A stretch of DNA of 64,000 nt from Bicyclus anynana (lineage: Eukaryota; Arthropoda; Insecta; Lepidoptera; Nymphalidae), in contig NC_069105.1 in NCBI RefSeq assembly GCF_947172395.1, positions 13,160,087 through 13,224,086 on the forward strand. Direction: 5' to 3'. Both the position numbers and the translations under genes were made by a program. Below the pieces are notes generated by a model, which was given only the letters and a program-made list of their open reading frames with translations, searched no databases and was not told the DNA's origin. Of this stretch, positions 20,944-32,344 are shown piece after piece (the stretch's first letter is position 1; every line of letters starts with the position of its first letter).

Positions 20944-21256
20944 CTAAATATATTTCAAGAATTCAAACGAGTAAATAGATATTCCGCCACTCTGAAGCGA
21001 AGTCTGAAAAATGGCTCGCTTCCACTACGTATCGTCTAAACTAAATAATAGTCTAGTCACGTATTACAAATAAATCTTTGACTTTTATCTTGGTCGATGT
21101 GTGAATTATAGCATCCTGTACTGTATCGTTAACCTATATGACGGTTGTTTCTTCAAATAGAAAATATTTTTGAAATATAATCTGTAGCTTATGCTGGGTA
21201 GTACTGTGTTTTTCTTTGTTCTAAGTTTCCAGTGAACATTCTCAGCTCCATTCATT

Positions 21257-21372
21257 GATTATGAAACACGGCTAAAACTCACGTGATATAAGGTCGGAGT
21301 ATGCCCGAGTATGAACCGATACGGGGTCCTTAATCATGGGCTGGTTCTTGTAACGCGGCACGATCTAAACTG
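21257..21372 (-). repeat. Family 3 hammerhead-like repeat, copy 1
   Basis: About 112 bp matching 40014-40130 in inverse orientation (GATCGTGCCGCGTT, ATACTCCGACC, CACGTGAGTTTTAGCCGTGT). At 21301-21344, minus strand: GCCC, AUGAUUA, A, GGACC, loop, GGUUC, then a degraded GAAA (AUAC), then GGGC. The 4-bp stem I and 5-bp stem II can form, but the GAAA box and part of stem III are lost. Probably a dead 3' end of another retroelement. Confidence 0.45.
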
Positions 21373-21642
21373 CGAAGCGGCGGCGCGGCGCGCAGCTGCT
21401 CGCATCGCGCACTGGGAGAGGGGTTGTGAAGAGTGAAGGTTCCGTTACACTCTCCAACGGTTCATTAATGTCATCTGCGTTAGACTCGTCTTCTTGTAAG
21501 CAAACCTAACTAACACTATCTTGTTCCAAGTTTGTGAAAGAAATAGCGGTTATCGTATTAACGATTTTGATAATTCTTTTACCATTAGGAAGCCACTTTA
21601 TTTGTGAGTGTTAACCATACTTAAACGTACTTACTTATATAA

Positions 21643-21853
21643 TACTAGCTGACGCCGCGCGGTTTTACCCGCGTGGTTCCCGTTTCCGTAAGAATACAGG
21701 GGTAATATAAAGTCTATAGCCTTCCTCGATAAATGGGCTATCTAACACAGAAAGAATTTTTCAAATCGGACCAGTAGTTCCTGAGATTAGCGCGTTCAAT
21801 CAAACAAACAAACAAACAAACAAAGTCTTGGGCTTTATAATATTAGTATAGAT
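21643..21853 (-). mobile_element. Helitron-like group B, complete
   Basis: Reversed: ACTAGCTGACGCCGCGCGG start to TTTATAATATTAGTATAGAT end, with (CAAA)n at 21803-21822. Good reference copy for group B termini (5' TC, 3' CTAGT). Confidence 0.7.
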
Positions 21854-21859
21854 AATAAA

Positions 21860-22110
21860 TAATAAATGCGAAAGTAAGTCTGTCTGTCTGCCTATTACCT
21901 TTTCACCACTGAACTGATAAAGACATACATTGGATCTTGGAGCAGATTGAAGGCTACTAGTTACTCCGGAAAAATCCATGGATCCCGCAGGATTTGTAAA
22001 AAACAGAATTTCAAGCGAACGAAGTCGCGGGCATCTCTACAGTAGGCCATATTTCATCTCCGCATTTTCACGGAAACAGGAACTACGCGGGTGAAAACGC
22101 TAGATTTCGA
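21860..22110 (+). mobile_element. Helitron-like group A, followed by a group C end
   Basis: GCGAAAGTAAGTCTGTCTG to GAAGTCGCGGGCATC (22033), then ATTTTCACGGAAACAGGAAC and TGAAAACGCTAGA from a second element end. Confidence 0.5.
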
Positions 22111-22624
22111 TAAAATATTTCTATTAAACACCGAAGCCTATTCAATACGAATTACCCCAACTTTCTATTGGTGTTGCAAACAATACTTCAAAGTTTGTAA
22201 AGGAGGCGTCACTCCCAGAGGGAATCAAGTTTTCAGATTGATTAAACAGCCTAACAGGCGATTAACAATTTGAACGGCACCGTTTCCGCGTAATAAAAGC
22301 ATTTTCATTTCCCAAAGAATGTTTTGCGATATAACAACATTATTTTGTGTTTTAAGAAAATCAATTAAGTTTTTTTCAATCAATAAATTAATCAATGATT
22401 TTAAACTTATTTCGTGGTTGTTCATTATGAATTTAATGTGGTAGAATTGTGCAAACCAAGAGGGCGCCGCGAGAAACCTAATAACAAAAGCGATGTAGTG
22501 AGTGTGGTTTGCCTAAACAGACAAAAACGCGAGGTTGTTGAAAGAAGAAAAAGAACTAGAAAGAGGGTAGATCGATTCTGCCCCTAACAGCTGATGTCAA
22601 CTTCGCATCTCGCAACTTCAGTCC
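22111..22624. other. Unassigned DNA; short open frame 22403-22588
   Basis: A plus-strand frame is open for about 61 codons, ending in a TAA at 22586-22588. It is Arg/Lys-rich near its end (VVERRKRTRKRVDRF). It lies just upstream of the family 2 hammerhead-like repeat, so it could be the C-terminal end of a second PLE-type ORF, but no diagnostic motif is visible. Confidence 0.3.
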
Positions 22625-22722
22625 GGTCGTGACCACGATCCATGCAACTGGGTCGAAATAGGGACATTAATAGTCTCGTCTTTTATCGTGGTTTGTACCC
22701 GTTTAAATAATATTCATAATAA
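22625..22722 (+). ncRNA. Hammerhead-like motif, family 2, with 3' tail
   Basis: At 22626-22664: GUC, GUGACCA, C, GAUCC, loop AUGCAACU, GGGUC, GAAA, UAGG, GAC. Stem I (GUC/GAC) and stem II (GAUCC/GGGUC) both pair. The tail ATCGTGGTTTGTACCCGTTT then TAATATTCATA is shared with 42928-43022. G3 and C8 replace the usual C3 and G8 as a pair. The cleavage-site region (UAGG) differs from the AUC of the other copies, so this one may be inactive. Confidence 0.4.
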
Positions 22723-23283
22723 ACTAATCAATTCGTCATCATCATTAAGTATTATAAGATAGATGGACGTCCATTTCTAGATGGCCTTGGGCCTTGGGTG
22801 GGCAATGGTAAGTGACCCAGCTTTCTGCTTTTACTGAATTTTTATGTTTTGTATCGTGTATGCACTTAAGAAAACACTAACTATACAAATCATGCCCACG
22901 TGTTGATTGATTGATGAAAGATAGCATTAGGTATATCATAAAGATGTTATTAGAAGTCCACCCAAGTCCACCCACTTGTTTTTTTTAATCCTTATTTAAA
23001 AGGGCTTTTATACAAGGTACATGTCAGTCCTATTATTACAAATCTAAATAAATAATAACACTAATCAAATCTAATAATAACTCACAAAAAACTTATACTG
23101 ATCTATTTTTAATACAACTTATGTATAACTTAAATAGCATTTAAGCTAAACCGAATTTTGGATTAGCTAAAATGCTATTGAAGAAGTCCACCCATCTGTG
23201 AAGTCGTTTTTTTGGTTGCTGATTGTAAGTCTATTTATTTACAAGAGTTTAATGCAACATTTTGTTCTTCTAGAGTGTCTATG
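22723..23283. other. Unassigned DNA
   Basis: AACTATACAAATCATGCCCACGTG at 22877-22901 matches the LINE 3' tail at 49222-49253. Otherwise AT-rich with no gene seen. Confidence 0.4.
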
Positions 23284-23291
23284 ATTTAAAC

Positions 23292-23694
23292 CAGCGTTTC
23301 CCAACCTTTTTCAGCCATGGGCCCTTAGAAAATCAAGCACTGTTTTCACGGATCCTCTTAATAAAATCAGTGTCCCGGTCATAGTCCAAGCACCGTGGGT
23401 ACTAATTGCCACAAACTTCATAGAAGAATTTTAATGAGTGAAATAAAGTTTTTCAATACTTCAAATATTGCACATGTAGTTTGCGAAGTCAGAGGTAAAC
23501 AAAATAAAAAAAAACATATGCAAGTTTGTATTATTTCTAATACCTGAGTTAAAGAAAAAATCTGCTCGCTTTAAGTAAGCGTAGCGATTACGAGATATTT
23601 GCATTTATGCATGGTCCAGAGATGACACCGCGGACCCCCATACACATACTCGCGAACCCCCAGGGGTCCACAGACCACAGGTTGGGAAACGATG
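23292..23694. mobile_element. hAT-type MITE with 8-bp target duplication
   Basis: Ends CAGCGTTTCCCAACCT and AGGTTGGGAAACGATG form a 16-bp TIR with one mismatch. The flanks are 8-bp direct repeats ATTTAAAC (23284-23291 and 23695-23702), the length made by hAT transposases. At 403 bp it carries no transposase. Confidence 0.85.
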
Positions 23695-23775
23695 ATTTAA
23701 ACCATAAAGTCAGTCTTTTTCAGTGCGACATCACGTATATCTTGGATAGAAGCAGGCGTTACTTTAACTTTATGG

Positions 23776-24300
23776 AAAGAACTTTACGGAATTCCATTAG
23801 AAAAACCTAAAAAATTTAAAGCTAGTCTAACATACTTTGGTCCAGTGTCGGAACGTATTGCAAAAACACTTAGAAAGCATGATATAAATGTGGCTTTCAG
23901 AACAAATAACTCTCTTAAAAATATTTGCAATGGTAAAGATAAACTAGAAAAGCAACATAAATCGGGAGTATATAAATTGCAATGTTCTGAATGTAATGCA
24001 ACATATATTGGTCAAACCGGTCGGAATTTTGATACACGTTACAAGGAACACATATCCGCTGTTCGAAATGACCGTCCACAAAGGTCGCACTTTGCAAAGC
24101 ATCTCCTAGATACTGGTCATAAGCTGGCAGATAATCATATGTATGACATTTTACACACTTGCAATAAAGGCCTACGACTATGCGTTTTGGAACAATTAGA
24201 AATAATAAAACATAATAAGTCAGGAATTACCTTATTAAATGAACAAATAGAGTTATCGAAGTCACCACTAATAAAAATGTTTGAATGCGATGCGAGATAA
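23776..24300 (+). pseudogene. PLE ORF fragment: end of RT region and GIY-YIG endonuclease
   Basis: Encodes residues 641-814 (174 codons plus TAA) of the PLE protein, in frame and without stops. The GIY-YIG domain is complete: GVY, TYIGQTGR, TRYKEH and LCVLEQLEII. The RT domain and any natural start are absent because of 5' truncation. Protein sequence is identical to the array units over this stretch, though a few silent or spacer differences (GGCATCGCC versus GGCAACGCC) mark it as a separate insertion. Confidence 0.9.
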
Positions 24301-24419
24301 ATCGCTTATATTATGAGTATCTTGGCATCGCCCACCTCTTGCCCCACCTACTTTTTGGTCTATAAAAGACGAAGCAAAGGTCGAAAACGACACTTTGCAA
24401 TTGCACGTTGTAGAGTCAA

Positions 24420-24466
24420 CATCTCCTGAGGATGCTCCGGTTTCGGGGTGAAACGTACGTAGAGAG
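24420..24466 (+). ncRNA. Hammerhead ribozyme motif (PLE)
   Basis: Intact copy of the array motif in the spacer of the truncated PLE. Predicted cleavage between 24461 and 24462. Confidence 0.65.
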
Positions 24467-24563
24467 TATTTTGTCGGACCTGGGTGACGTTGTCGCATGG
24501 GTTCGCCGAATTTTCGCGGATGATAGCAAAATAAATAAATCATTATATAATCACGTATATCTT

Positions 24564-25589
24564 TCGCTTCTTATAACTACACAAGCAATGAATGTGCCAA
24601 GGCGTCCCGAATAACAATTTAATTTCGACACTCAACACGTGTAATACCTACACGTTTCAATATCCACTAATAATAAATAGAGTTGTTCAGATAAGAAATA
24701 TCGAAACTATACCGCTGTAAAAGTTTTTATTACACTCAGAGCCCACACAATATCTCAATAATGGAAGCGGCCGGAATGCGATGTAGCGCGAACTTCGTTC
24801 ATTACAGGCGTTAGTGGGAGCAATCATAACGGAATCCCTACCGCAACTTTGACGCGTACGTGACTGGCGATGCCATTGAGATGTTACACGTAGAGTAGTC
24901 ACGCCACCGCCACTGAACGTCGCTACAGACCTCTTTAGTATAATCGGCTCTCAAATAAGACGAGCACGTTAGTTTCAGGGTTGTATTAATTAAACATTTA
25001 CCCATAACACTTTACAGTATATTTAGCCACTCATCACTACATTAAACTGACTTTTTTGGATACATTAAATAACACTTTCACAGCGTAACTTCTTTAGTCT
25101 TAACTACAGTAAAAACTTTAACTTGAACACTTGTAACAAGACGTCAGTCGATACTCAACTAACTCAAATATCAGAGGTCCCGACCACCTCCGTTGCAATC
25201 TACCATCATCAATCCTTTTACAAACATTCACTGTTGGCGGGAGCCAATCACGAGTCACCGTTTTGGCGGAAGCCAATAGCGATGCCGCATGATGTCAGGC
25301 AAACTAGAAAGTGCTGCCAATTTAAGTATTTTTAGTCTATGTTAATGTTATTGTTATTTAGATACATTTATATTTCACATTTTATAATTAACCTAATAAA
25401 TTATTTATTAAAAATATGTAAATTGAAATGCGGCGGCGTCGTTGCAACGCGGCGACAACATTAGTTTTCATAAAATTTATATGGATTCGCCGCACACGGC
25501 CGGTAACGCCAGTGGCTGCCACAAACCTCAAAACGCCGCTTCTATCTTTAGATGGCAGCATGGGCGGCAACACTATTTCACAGAACAAT
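24564..25589. other. Unassigned DNA
   Basis: Less repeat-like and richer in GC patches than its surroundings. GGGAGCCAATCACGAGTCACCG / GCGGAAGCCAATAGCG near 25238-25283 is a degenerate tandem pair. GCGGCGTCGTTGCAACGCGGCGAC at 25431 is palindromic. No ORF has recognisable features; promoter or exon content cannot be excluded. Confidence 0.35.
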
Positions 25590-26107
25590 AAATCATCATC
25601 ACCATATCAGCTGATGGACTGCTGAAATGCATCTTGTAAGGGTTTTAATGGTCTTTGAACCGCAAGCATCCAACAGTTATTCGTTACCAGCATGATGACA
25701 CGCACTTTCCGGTGTGGGTTTGCCATTCCAGTACCTTGGGGCTCTTCCTACTATGTGCTCGCCTATAGCCACTTGAGCTTCGCGACTCGTTGGACTATGT
25801 TCCTCGGATCTTTTATTTCACATTCTAGCATGCAGAGATATTTCGAGTACACCTGCTTGCTCCAGTGCCTTAAATAGCCTTTTCCGCACCCTGTGCGAGC
25901 TTCTTTAACTTCGCCCTATTTAAGTAGACCCTTTGCCTATCATACCACCCACTGTGTCTCACTCACTAAAACTCAAACGCACTACTGCAAATGCGTTGCC
26001 CATTCTGATGCTTAATTCTGTCTATTCTTGCGCCCCCGAGAGTATACGCCCTGTGCCTGGGCACCGGTGGCACCGCCCTATTTACGCCACTGGCTTGCTC
26101 CATCGCT
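25590..26107 (-). pseudogene. RTE 3' end split by a hAT MITE
   Basis: Reading the minus strand, CGATGGAGCAAGC (before the MITE) and then AACGAGTCGCGAAGCTCAAG, GGTACTGGAATGGC, ACACCGGAAAG follow the RTE consensus. The end is CAGCTGATATGGTGATGATG. Heavily decayed. The MITE lies at 25863-26092, and the 5' part is cut by SINE2 at 26108. Confidence 0.6.
25863..26092. mobile_element. hAT-type MITE with 8-bp target duplication
   Basis: Ends CAGTGCCTTAAATAG and CTATTTACGCCACTG are imperfect TIRs. Flanking 8-bp repeats GCTTGCTC lie at 25855-25862 and 26093-26100. The 230-bp interior is non-coding. The target is an RTE tail, which dates it as younger than that LINE. Confidence 0.8.
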
Positions 26108-26437
26108 GCGTTTTTTTTTTATTCTTTACAAGTTAGCTCTTGACTACAATCTCACCTAATGGTAAGTGATGATGCAGTCTAAGATGGAAACGGGCTAACT
26201 TGTTAGGAGGAGGATGAAAATTCACATTACTTTCGGTTTCTACACGGCATCGTACCGGAACGCTAAATCGCTTGGAGGTACGTCTTTGCCGGTAGGGTGG
26301 TAACTAGCCACGGCCGAAGCCTCCCACCAGCCAGACTTGGACAAATTAAGAAAATCTCAATCTGCCCAGCCGGGGATCGAACCCAGGACCTCCGTTTTGT
26401 AAATCCACCGCGCATACCACTGCGCCACGGAGGCCGT
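26108..26437 (-). mobile_element. SINE2, full length, reversed
   Basis: Poly-T, ATTCTTTACAAGTTAGCTCT ... GCGCATACCACTGCGCCACG GAGGCCGTC. A box and B box (GGGATCGAACCC reversed) both intact. Its poly-A abuts the RTE fragment. Confidence 0.9.
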
Positions 26438-26726
26438 CGCTATTATGAGAATTTTTCCACTTTGTGTATGTGTTGAATCTAATAAACTTAAGGCATTCTA
26501 GAAGTAATTACATATCACTGAACGTAACTTGTAGATAACAGTCGCAAACCAGTAATTATTCATTTGTATGTCATTCATGTATGAAACTTCAACTTCAGTG
26601 ACATTTTAAAGCAAATATACGGTAATTTTAATGTAAATCTACCTAAACCTATTACCTACTAATACAAATAGAGTAGATGAGTTTGTTTGTTATGTTATTT
26701 ACTTTGATATCACGGTAGGTATGTGT
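26438..26726. other. Unassigned DNA
   Basis: AT-rich; nothing recognised. Confidence 0.35.
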
Positions 26727-27028
26727 TTGACGGTCTCCGTGCGACGGTCCTGGGCTCGATCCCCGGCTGGGCTGATTGAGGTTTTCTTAATTGGACCAGT
26801 TCTAGCTGGTGGGAGGCTTCTGCCGTGGCTAGTTGCCACCCTACCGACAAAGACGTACCGCCAAGCGATTTAGCGTTCCGGTACGATGTCGTGTAGAAAC
26901 CGAAAGGCGTGTGGATTTTCATCCTCCTCCTAACAAGTTAGCCCGCTTTCATCTTAGATTACATCATCACTTACCATCAGGTGCGATTCTAGTCAAGGGC
27001 TAACTTGTAAAGAATAAAAAAAAAGTGT
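26727..27028 (+). mobile_element. SINE2, A-box region deleted
   Basis: GACGGTCTCCGTGCGACGGTCCTGGG lacks the roughly 30 nt that hold the A box; the B box is GGGCTCGATCCCC. The body runs to GTAAAGAATAAAAAAAAAG. Confidence 0.85.
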
Positions 27029-28429
27029 ATTTAATTGAATCAAGTGAGTAAACAGCTTGTTGGTAGATCCTGGCCGAACCGGTGAGTCAATCAAAGTTCC
27101 TGTCTGACGTTATTGGTCGATTGGTCTTCACTAGATATGTCGTGAGACGCATGTGAAGCCTAAAACCAAAGAAAAGCAGTTTAAGTAAGTATGTAAGGCC
27201 TAACGTGCGACCAAACGTCGTATTTCGTGAAGAGAAATGGACTGTAGCGTGCCTTTAGGCTAGTCTGGAATGAGCCTTATTAATTATGACGCCCAAACCG
27301 CGTAAGCAAAGAAAATAAAAGAAAATAAATGTATTTATATCTAAAAGTTACTGATAATACATACCCAATCCTTATGACAGCATGTCTGTCTGTATCCCTT
27401 AAAAATGACGGAATTATCGCTGGACATAAAAAAAAACATACATACAGCCGAACGTAGAACCTCCTCCTTTTTGGAAGTCGGTTTAAAAAAGGGTACAGTT
27501 CAGCATATTATGCCGTGCACTACATACAAGCATAATACACGGCGCTGATTTTCAGCAGTTTTATGTTCAACGAGCTTAACCTTAAACAGGGCAGTCACTC
27601 GTCGTTCCTAGATACTAACGGTCGGTTCCGCAGTCCGCTTAGGTCATATTTAACTTATATCAAATAAACAGTGCTTTAAGTTCCTTGAGTTAATTTCATT
27701 AAATTTCTTGACAGATGACACGCTAAAGTTGTTAACAACCGGAAGTATCACTCACTCCTTCGTGCCCTTCCTTCAGAGGGCCTAGTGGCAGTTTGATACT
27801 GTTACTGTCACGTAACGTAAACGCGAATTTCTAAGGAATTGGACCAGCGCCATCTAGTGGCACTACTGCACAACTGTTTCAATTCCATCCAAGTTTTCGT
27901 AAACGTCAACGTGATAGTAATAGTATGAAAATATTGAAAACTCCCACTAGGCACACAGATTTACACTTCGACGTGTCTGTTGGTTTCAACCGTTTTCCGA
28001 AACATCGAAAAAGTCATATTTTATACCGAATTTTCAATCACAAAACTCAATGAAAATACATGAAATATTATTTCCACCGTTCGCATCATTTGAACCGTAT
28101 TTCATGTTCAATCGGCACCTGGGCTGATCCTACACAAACGTCACGTGTCTAGGATAGTAATGATCAATTTCCGGTTCACAGCTTATCCTTCAATATCCGG
28201 GAGCGTGAGTCTCGTGCGCGACCGAGTGTGACAATACCTATTTGTATTGTTGAAAATGTTATTTAAAATATGTTTTATTATTGAGTATTTGACTTCAAAA
28301 TCGTGAAGGGAATAATGAATGGGGTGTTTTCTAGGTAAGCGAGCACAAACTTAGACATTGATGCATAAGCATGGGACCAAGAGATTTATTTCGTGAGTGA
28401 AAATAGACAAAATTTCGACCAACGCCTGC
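27029..28429. other. Unassigned DNA, longest repeat-poor stretch
   Basis: Only 27430-27487 (reversed AAGTCGGTT-type repeat) and small motifs such as CAGCGCCATCTAGTGGC near 27846 are repeat-like. No ORF longer than about 80 codons with recognisable features. If a host regulatory element or exon exists in this window, this and 24564-25589 are the likeliest places. Confidence 0.35.
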
Positions 28430-29822
28430 TGAGTTGTCTCAGTCCAATAATTTTCATCGCAACGCAATGACTGCGTTGATGTGGAACTAAACAACAGGCT
28501 TGTGGAAACTGTCCATACGGTCGGGTCTAAGTTTTTCAAAACCCACCGTACAAAAAGAACTAACAAGTTCTCGGACCATACACTCAAGCTCACGGACGAG
28601 AGACAAGAAATGAGATTGCAGTGTTCAACAGACGCGTTAAAATACCGTCAGACTATTAAGACACATCTCCAAATTGCAGACATGCGACTTGCGACGCTTC
28701 AATACCGTATCAAGGATACAATCGAGAATAATCGAGGCTCGAAAGTGTTTGCGAGAGATCTGTCTTTTGGATGACAGTTGACGCTTTTGAAGACCGATCA
28801 GGGCAATATCATTTCTTCTAAACCTGAGATCTCGAGTGAGGTCGAGAAGTTCTACGGACAGTTATACACCTCTACCCTAAAGCCTGTTGACAATTTGGAC
28901 AAAGATCCTAGACCCAAATTGACCCGACACTATACCGAAGATAGACATTAGTATGGCTCCCGAACAACTTAAGAACAACAAGGCACCAGGTGATGACGGA
29001 ATCACAGCAGAACTTCTGAAAACGGACGGAAAACCGATACTTGAGGTCCTTCAGTGATTGTTCAATTCCATCATTCACGAGGTCACGACACCTAGGGCAT
29101 GGCAAAGAAGCGTGGTGATTCTGTTCTTCAAAAAAGATGATTCTGTTCTTCAAAAAAGGTGACCTTACTGAAGAATTACAGACCCATCTCGTTATTGAGT
29201 CATGTCGGTGGAAACTTGGGCTGTGTGTCTTTTGTAGGGAAAAAGGCCTGTGTCCCGCAGTGGATGTGCATCGGCTGACATACCCAGGACACACAGTCCA
29301 GTTAGGTCCAATTTCGAGAAAGAGGTGAACCGCCGAATCCAGCTTGGCTGGGCAGCGTTCGGGAAACTCTTCAGTCCTTGAAGACGAAAGTCTTCGATCA
29401 GAGCGTGTTGCCAGTGATGACTTACGGATTCGAGACTTGGTCGCTGACTATGGGCCTTATTAGAAGGCTCAAAGTCACTCTGCGGGCGATGGAGCGAGCA
29501 ATGCTTGGAGTTTCTCTGCGTGATCGAATCAGGAATGAGGAGATCCGCAGACGAACCAAAGTCACTGATATAGCTCAGCGAGTCGCGAAGTTGAAGTGGC
29601 AGGCCACATAGTTCGAAGAGCCGATGGACGTTGGGGTCCCAAGGTACTTAAATGGCAACCCTGCACCGGAAAGCGCAGTGTTAGTCGACCCCCACTAGGT
29701 GGACCGAGGCTATCAAGCTGGTTGCTGGGAGCCGCTGGATGCTAGGGGCTTGAGACCGTCGTGCTTGGAGGTCCATGCAAGAGGCCTATGTCCAGCAGTA
29801 GACGTCTATCGGTTGATAAGGC
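28430..29822 (+). pseudogene. RTE-clade LINE, decayed, internally deleted
   Basis: Fragments in order: linker after the endonuclease (GSKFFKTHRTKRTNKFSDHT, RGSKVFARDLSFG), RT entry (NNKAPGDDGITAELLK), a motif VVILFFKK duplicated at 29120-29160, then a jump to the C-terminal part (LPVMTYGFETWSLTMGLIRR, SLRDRIRNEEIRRRTKVTD). The tail ends at CGGTTGATAAG. Several stops and frameshifts occur and the catalytic palm is deleted. The endonuclease half is absent. A short insert at 29200-29280 repeats a tail-like CGCAGTGGATGTGCATCGGC. Confidence 0.75.
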
Positions 29823-30151
29823 AGGCACTTGGAACTTGAACCTCTACCCTTCGTGACTTGTTGTCGTATACTACGCAAACGGGACTTGATATTGTCGACG
29901 AAATAGTCAATATTCAATGCATCAGTTGGGGGCTGGGGCTTATAATCCGAGGTATGTTAGCAATAGAGACATTGAATTGCGTTATTGAGTGTGGCGTTGT
30001 AGACTGGAGGGAGATAACGGACGTCTGACTGTCCTGTATCTCAAACTGTTGGTGCTTGCATTAGTTTTGATAGTTACTGTTATTATTATTGCAGTAGGAG
30101 CACTTTAATGCTGTTGCATTGCTCTCGCCTCTTGCCTTAGAATCGTGTATC
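29823..30151. other. Unassigned DNA
   Basis: Nothing recognised. Confidence 0.35.
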
Positions 30152-30374
30152 ACACTAATGTTATAAAGGCATAAGTGTGTGTGTGTAACTGTGTGTGTTT
30201 GTCCCTCCTTTGTGTTGGGGCTACTGAAGCGATTTGGCTGAAATTTCGAATGGAAATAAATTTTGCTATTGATAAACACATAAGCTATATTTCATACCGG
30301 AAAATCCATGGATTCCGCGGGATTTCAGAAAACATGAATTTCACGCAGATAAAGTCGTGAACGTACGTTAGTAT
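30152..30374 (+). mobile_element. Helitron-like group A with GT-rich 5' part
   Basis: CACTAATGTTATAAAGGC, (GT)n, GCTACTGAAGCGATTTGGCT, GATTCCGCGGGATTTCAG, and a degraded ACGTACGTTAGT end. Confidence 0.55.
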
Positions 30375-31556
30375 TTTGTACAGAAGATCTAGTAGATATT
30401 GGTATAATTTTTGGTATTATATGTCCTTCAAACTCTGTATTTGATTTATAATCATTATTCCTTAAAAAATTACTTAATTTCTGATCTACAGCCTCTTTGA
30501 GTTATAAAGACTCTATTGTCATTATAAGATTAAGAATTTACAAGTGCTTACTTTTAGGATTATTGTGGATTAACAAAATTTAAAAGTTACTGAAACAATA
30601 ATAAGACGCCTTGTCTGGCTGGATGACATCTTCGTTATATGGTTTTAATTGCGAATTTTTGTTTTTCTTTGTGTGTTAAACATCTGACCGGTGGCATGGA
30701 AATACAACATGTGGAAAAGGAATATATTGAGGGAAATATATTAAAAAAAAAATTAAGGCACGTCACACAGGATAAAAGTTCTAGTGTTGATTTAAAAAAT
30801 ATTTTAAATTATTTTTAGACAAGAAAATAAAATTATACACTTTGTTGACCTCATTTTGTACTTTCATATTAACTTTGTCATACTTTCATGGAATCGATTT
30901 TGCGGCTTAGACAGCAATAACTTATTTTTTCTATTTTCGCCAAAAAAATTAAGTTTTCTAGAACAAAGAGCAAATTAAATTAATAATAATTACCTGACTA
31001 TTATAATATTTTTAACACCCAATACAATAGAATGACGAATAAAATATATAAATTAAAACTAAGAAATACACAGTATATTTATTTTTTTGTATTTTTTTAA
31101 TAATAATAATTCTTACTCATGAGCTGATTCAGCTCATGACTAATGGCCTAGTCGGGTATACGTGACCTTTATGATAAATTAAAACGAGAGAACATTACCT
31201 ACCTATAGATAACTTACTTATGCATTTTTACGAGACCCAAAAATTATAACTTCTGCGAATTATCTGAAAAACTTTACAAGCCTTCAAGTCACTTGGAAAT
31301 GTATAGAAAAGCTTCTTGTTCGGGGAACTTTCCCATCGTCTGCCAAAGATCGAGTACTTGTCTTTCAAATGGAGTTCGGAGACTACCTTTGTAACTCGCT
31401 CCTTCAAGTTGATGCATAAAACACAAGCTTATTTAACAGTCAACTTCTTGTGGACACTGTTGTTGTATAAATAAGTTGAGTTATCTTCCTTAGTGTACAC
31501 AAAGATCAACTTTTCATAATGACTTAAACAGTGAACTTTCTTAACAGCGTTGTTGC
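30375..31556. other. Unassigned AT-rich DNA
   Basis: No supported ORF. ATGAGCTGATTCAGCTCATG at 31120 is a 20-bp perfect palindrome. Confidence 0.45.
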
Positions 31557-31765
31557 ATCATCATTATCAACCTATTTTTGGCTCACTGTTGAGTACGAGT
31601 CTCCTCTCAAAATATTAGGGACTAAGCCAATAGTCCACCACGCTGGCCCAATGCGAATTGGCAGACTTCACACACGCAGAGAATTAAATTTTCTGGTATG
31701 CAGGTTTCCTCACGATGATTTCTTTCACAATTTGAGACACGTGATATTTAATTTCTTAAATTCTT
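31557..31765 (-). mobile_element. SINE1 3' part, reversed
   Basis: CATTATCAACCTATTTTTGG to GATATTTAATTTCTTAAATT. The rest of the element is missing. Confidence 0.8.
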
Positions 31766-32227
31766 CTTTTTATTATATAATTTGTCATTAAATAAAAAAT
31801 ATGCACGAGTAAGTGCCTTTTAAGTCCCAGATCCATAGCATATTATTTATAGCCATAATATCTATTACTATGCCCGAGAAAAGATAAGGCGAATGTTACA
31901 TTTTGTCTGTAACCAAGCCGACCACATATCTAATATCTCGCATAATATCTTAATCCGTACATTTTTCTCAACACATGTCGCAGTGTTCAAAACACGGCCT
32001 ACCCATTCAAGTGAATTTAAACTTTATTCCGTCATAACAGAGTCTATATTTTAATAGAGCGGTGCTAACATTATCATATTAGTCTGGGACAAACTTCGCC
32101 TCGTCACTTAGTATCAATTCAGTATCAAGATTGATGTTGGCAGGGTCATAAATTACTAACTAGAAAGACTAGAAGCCTCTGACGTTGTTATTACTATCAT
32201 AACTACCAGGTTTCAGGTTCATTTCCT
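31766..32227. other. Unassigned AT-rich DNA
   Basis: Nothing recognised. Confidence 0.35.
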
Positions 32228-32333
32228 GCTTGGCCGATTCACTAATTTGGTCTTTATTAACAACTCATTAAAATAAACATCAAATAAACTGAGAAATGTC
32301 ATCTACCGTTGGTTGTCAGTATAAAGTGAAAGG
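32228..32333 (-). mobile_element. MITE family 3 copy, truncated
   Basis: GGCCGATTCACTAATTTGGT, TTAACAACT and AAATGTCATCTACC match the right half of 7684-7855 in reverse. Confidence 0.5.
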
Positions 32334-32344
32334 GGGGGAGAGAG

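Larger units (their letters stand above)
23730..24563 (+). mobile_element. PLE insertion, 5' truncated, with inverted 5' snippet and 14-bp flanking repeat
   Basis: Flanks share ATCACGTATATCTT at 23730-23743 and 24550-24563; because of microhomology the true duplication is 8-14 bp. Left end: 23742-23765 is minus-oriented PLE (codons 6-13 of the ORF start). After about 10 nt of filler, plus-oriented PLE begins at codon 641 and runs through stop, spacer and ribozyme to CATTATATAATCA. This complete insertion gives the two terminus positions used to interpret the other copies. Confidence 0.85.

Noticed and set aside
24564..25589. Host promoter or exon in the GC-patchy region
   Set aside because: No coding frame, splice pattern or core promoter that can be supported from sequence alone; left as unassigned.
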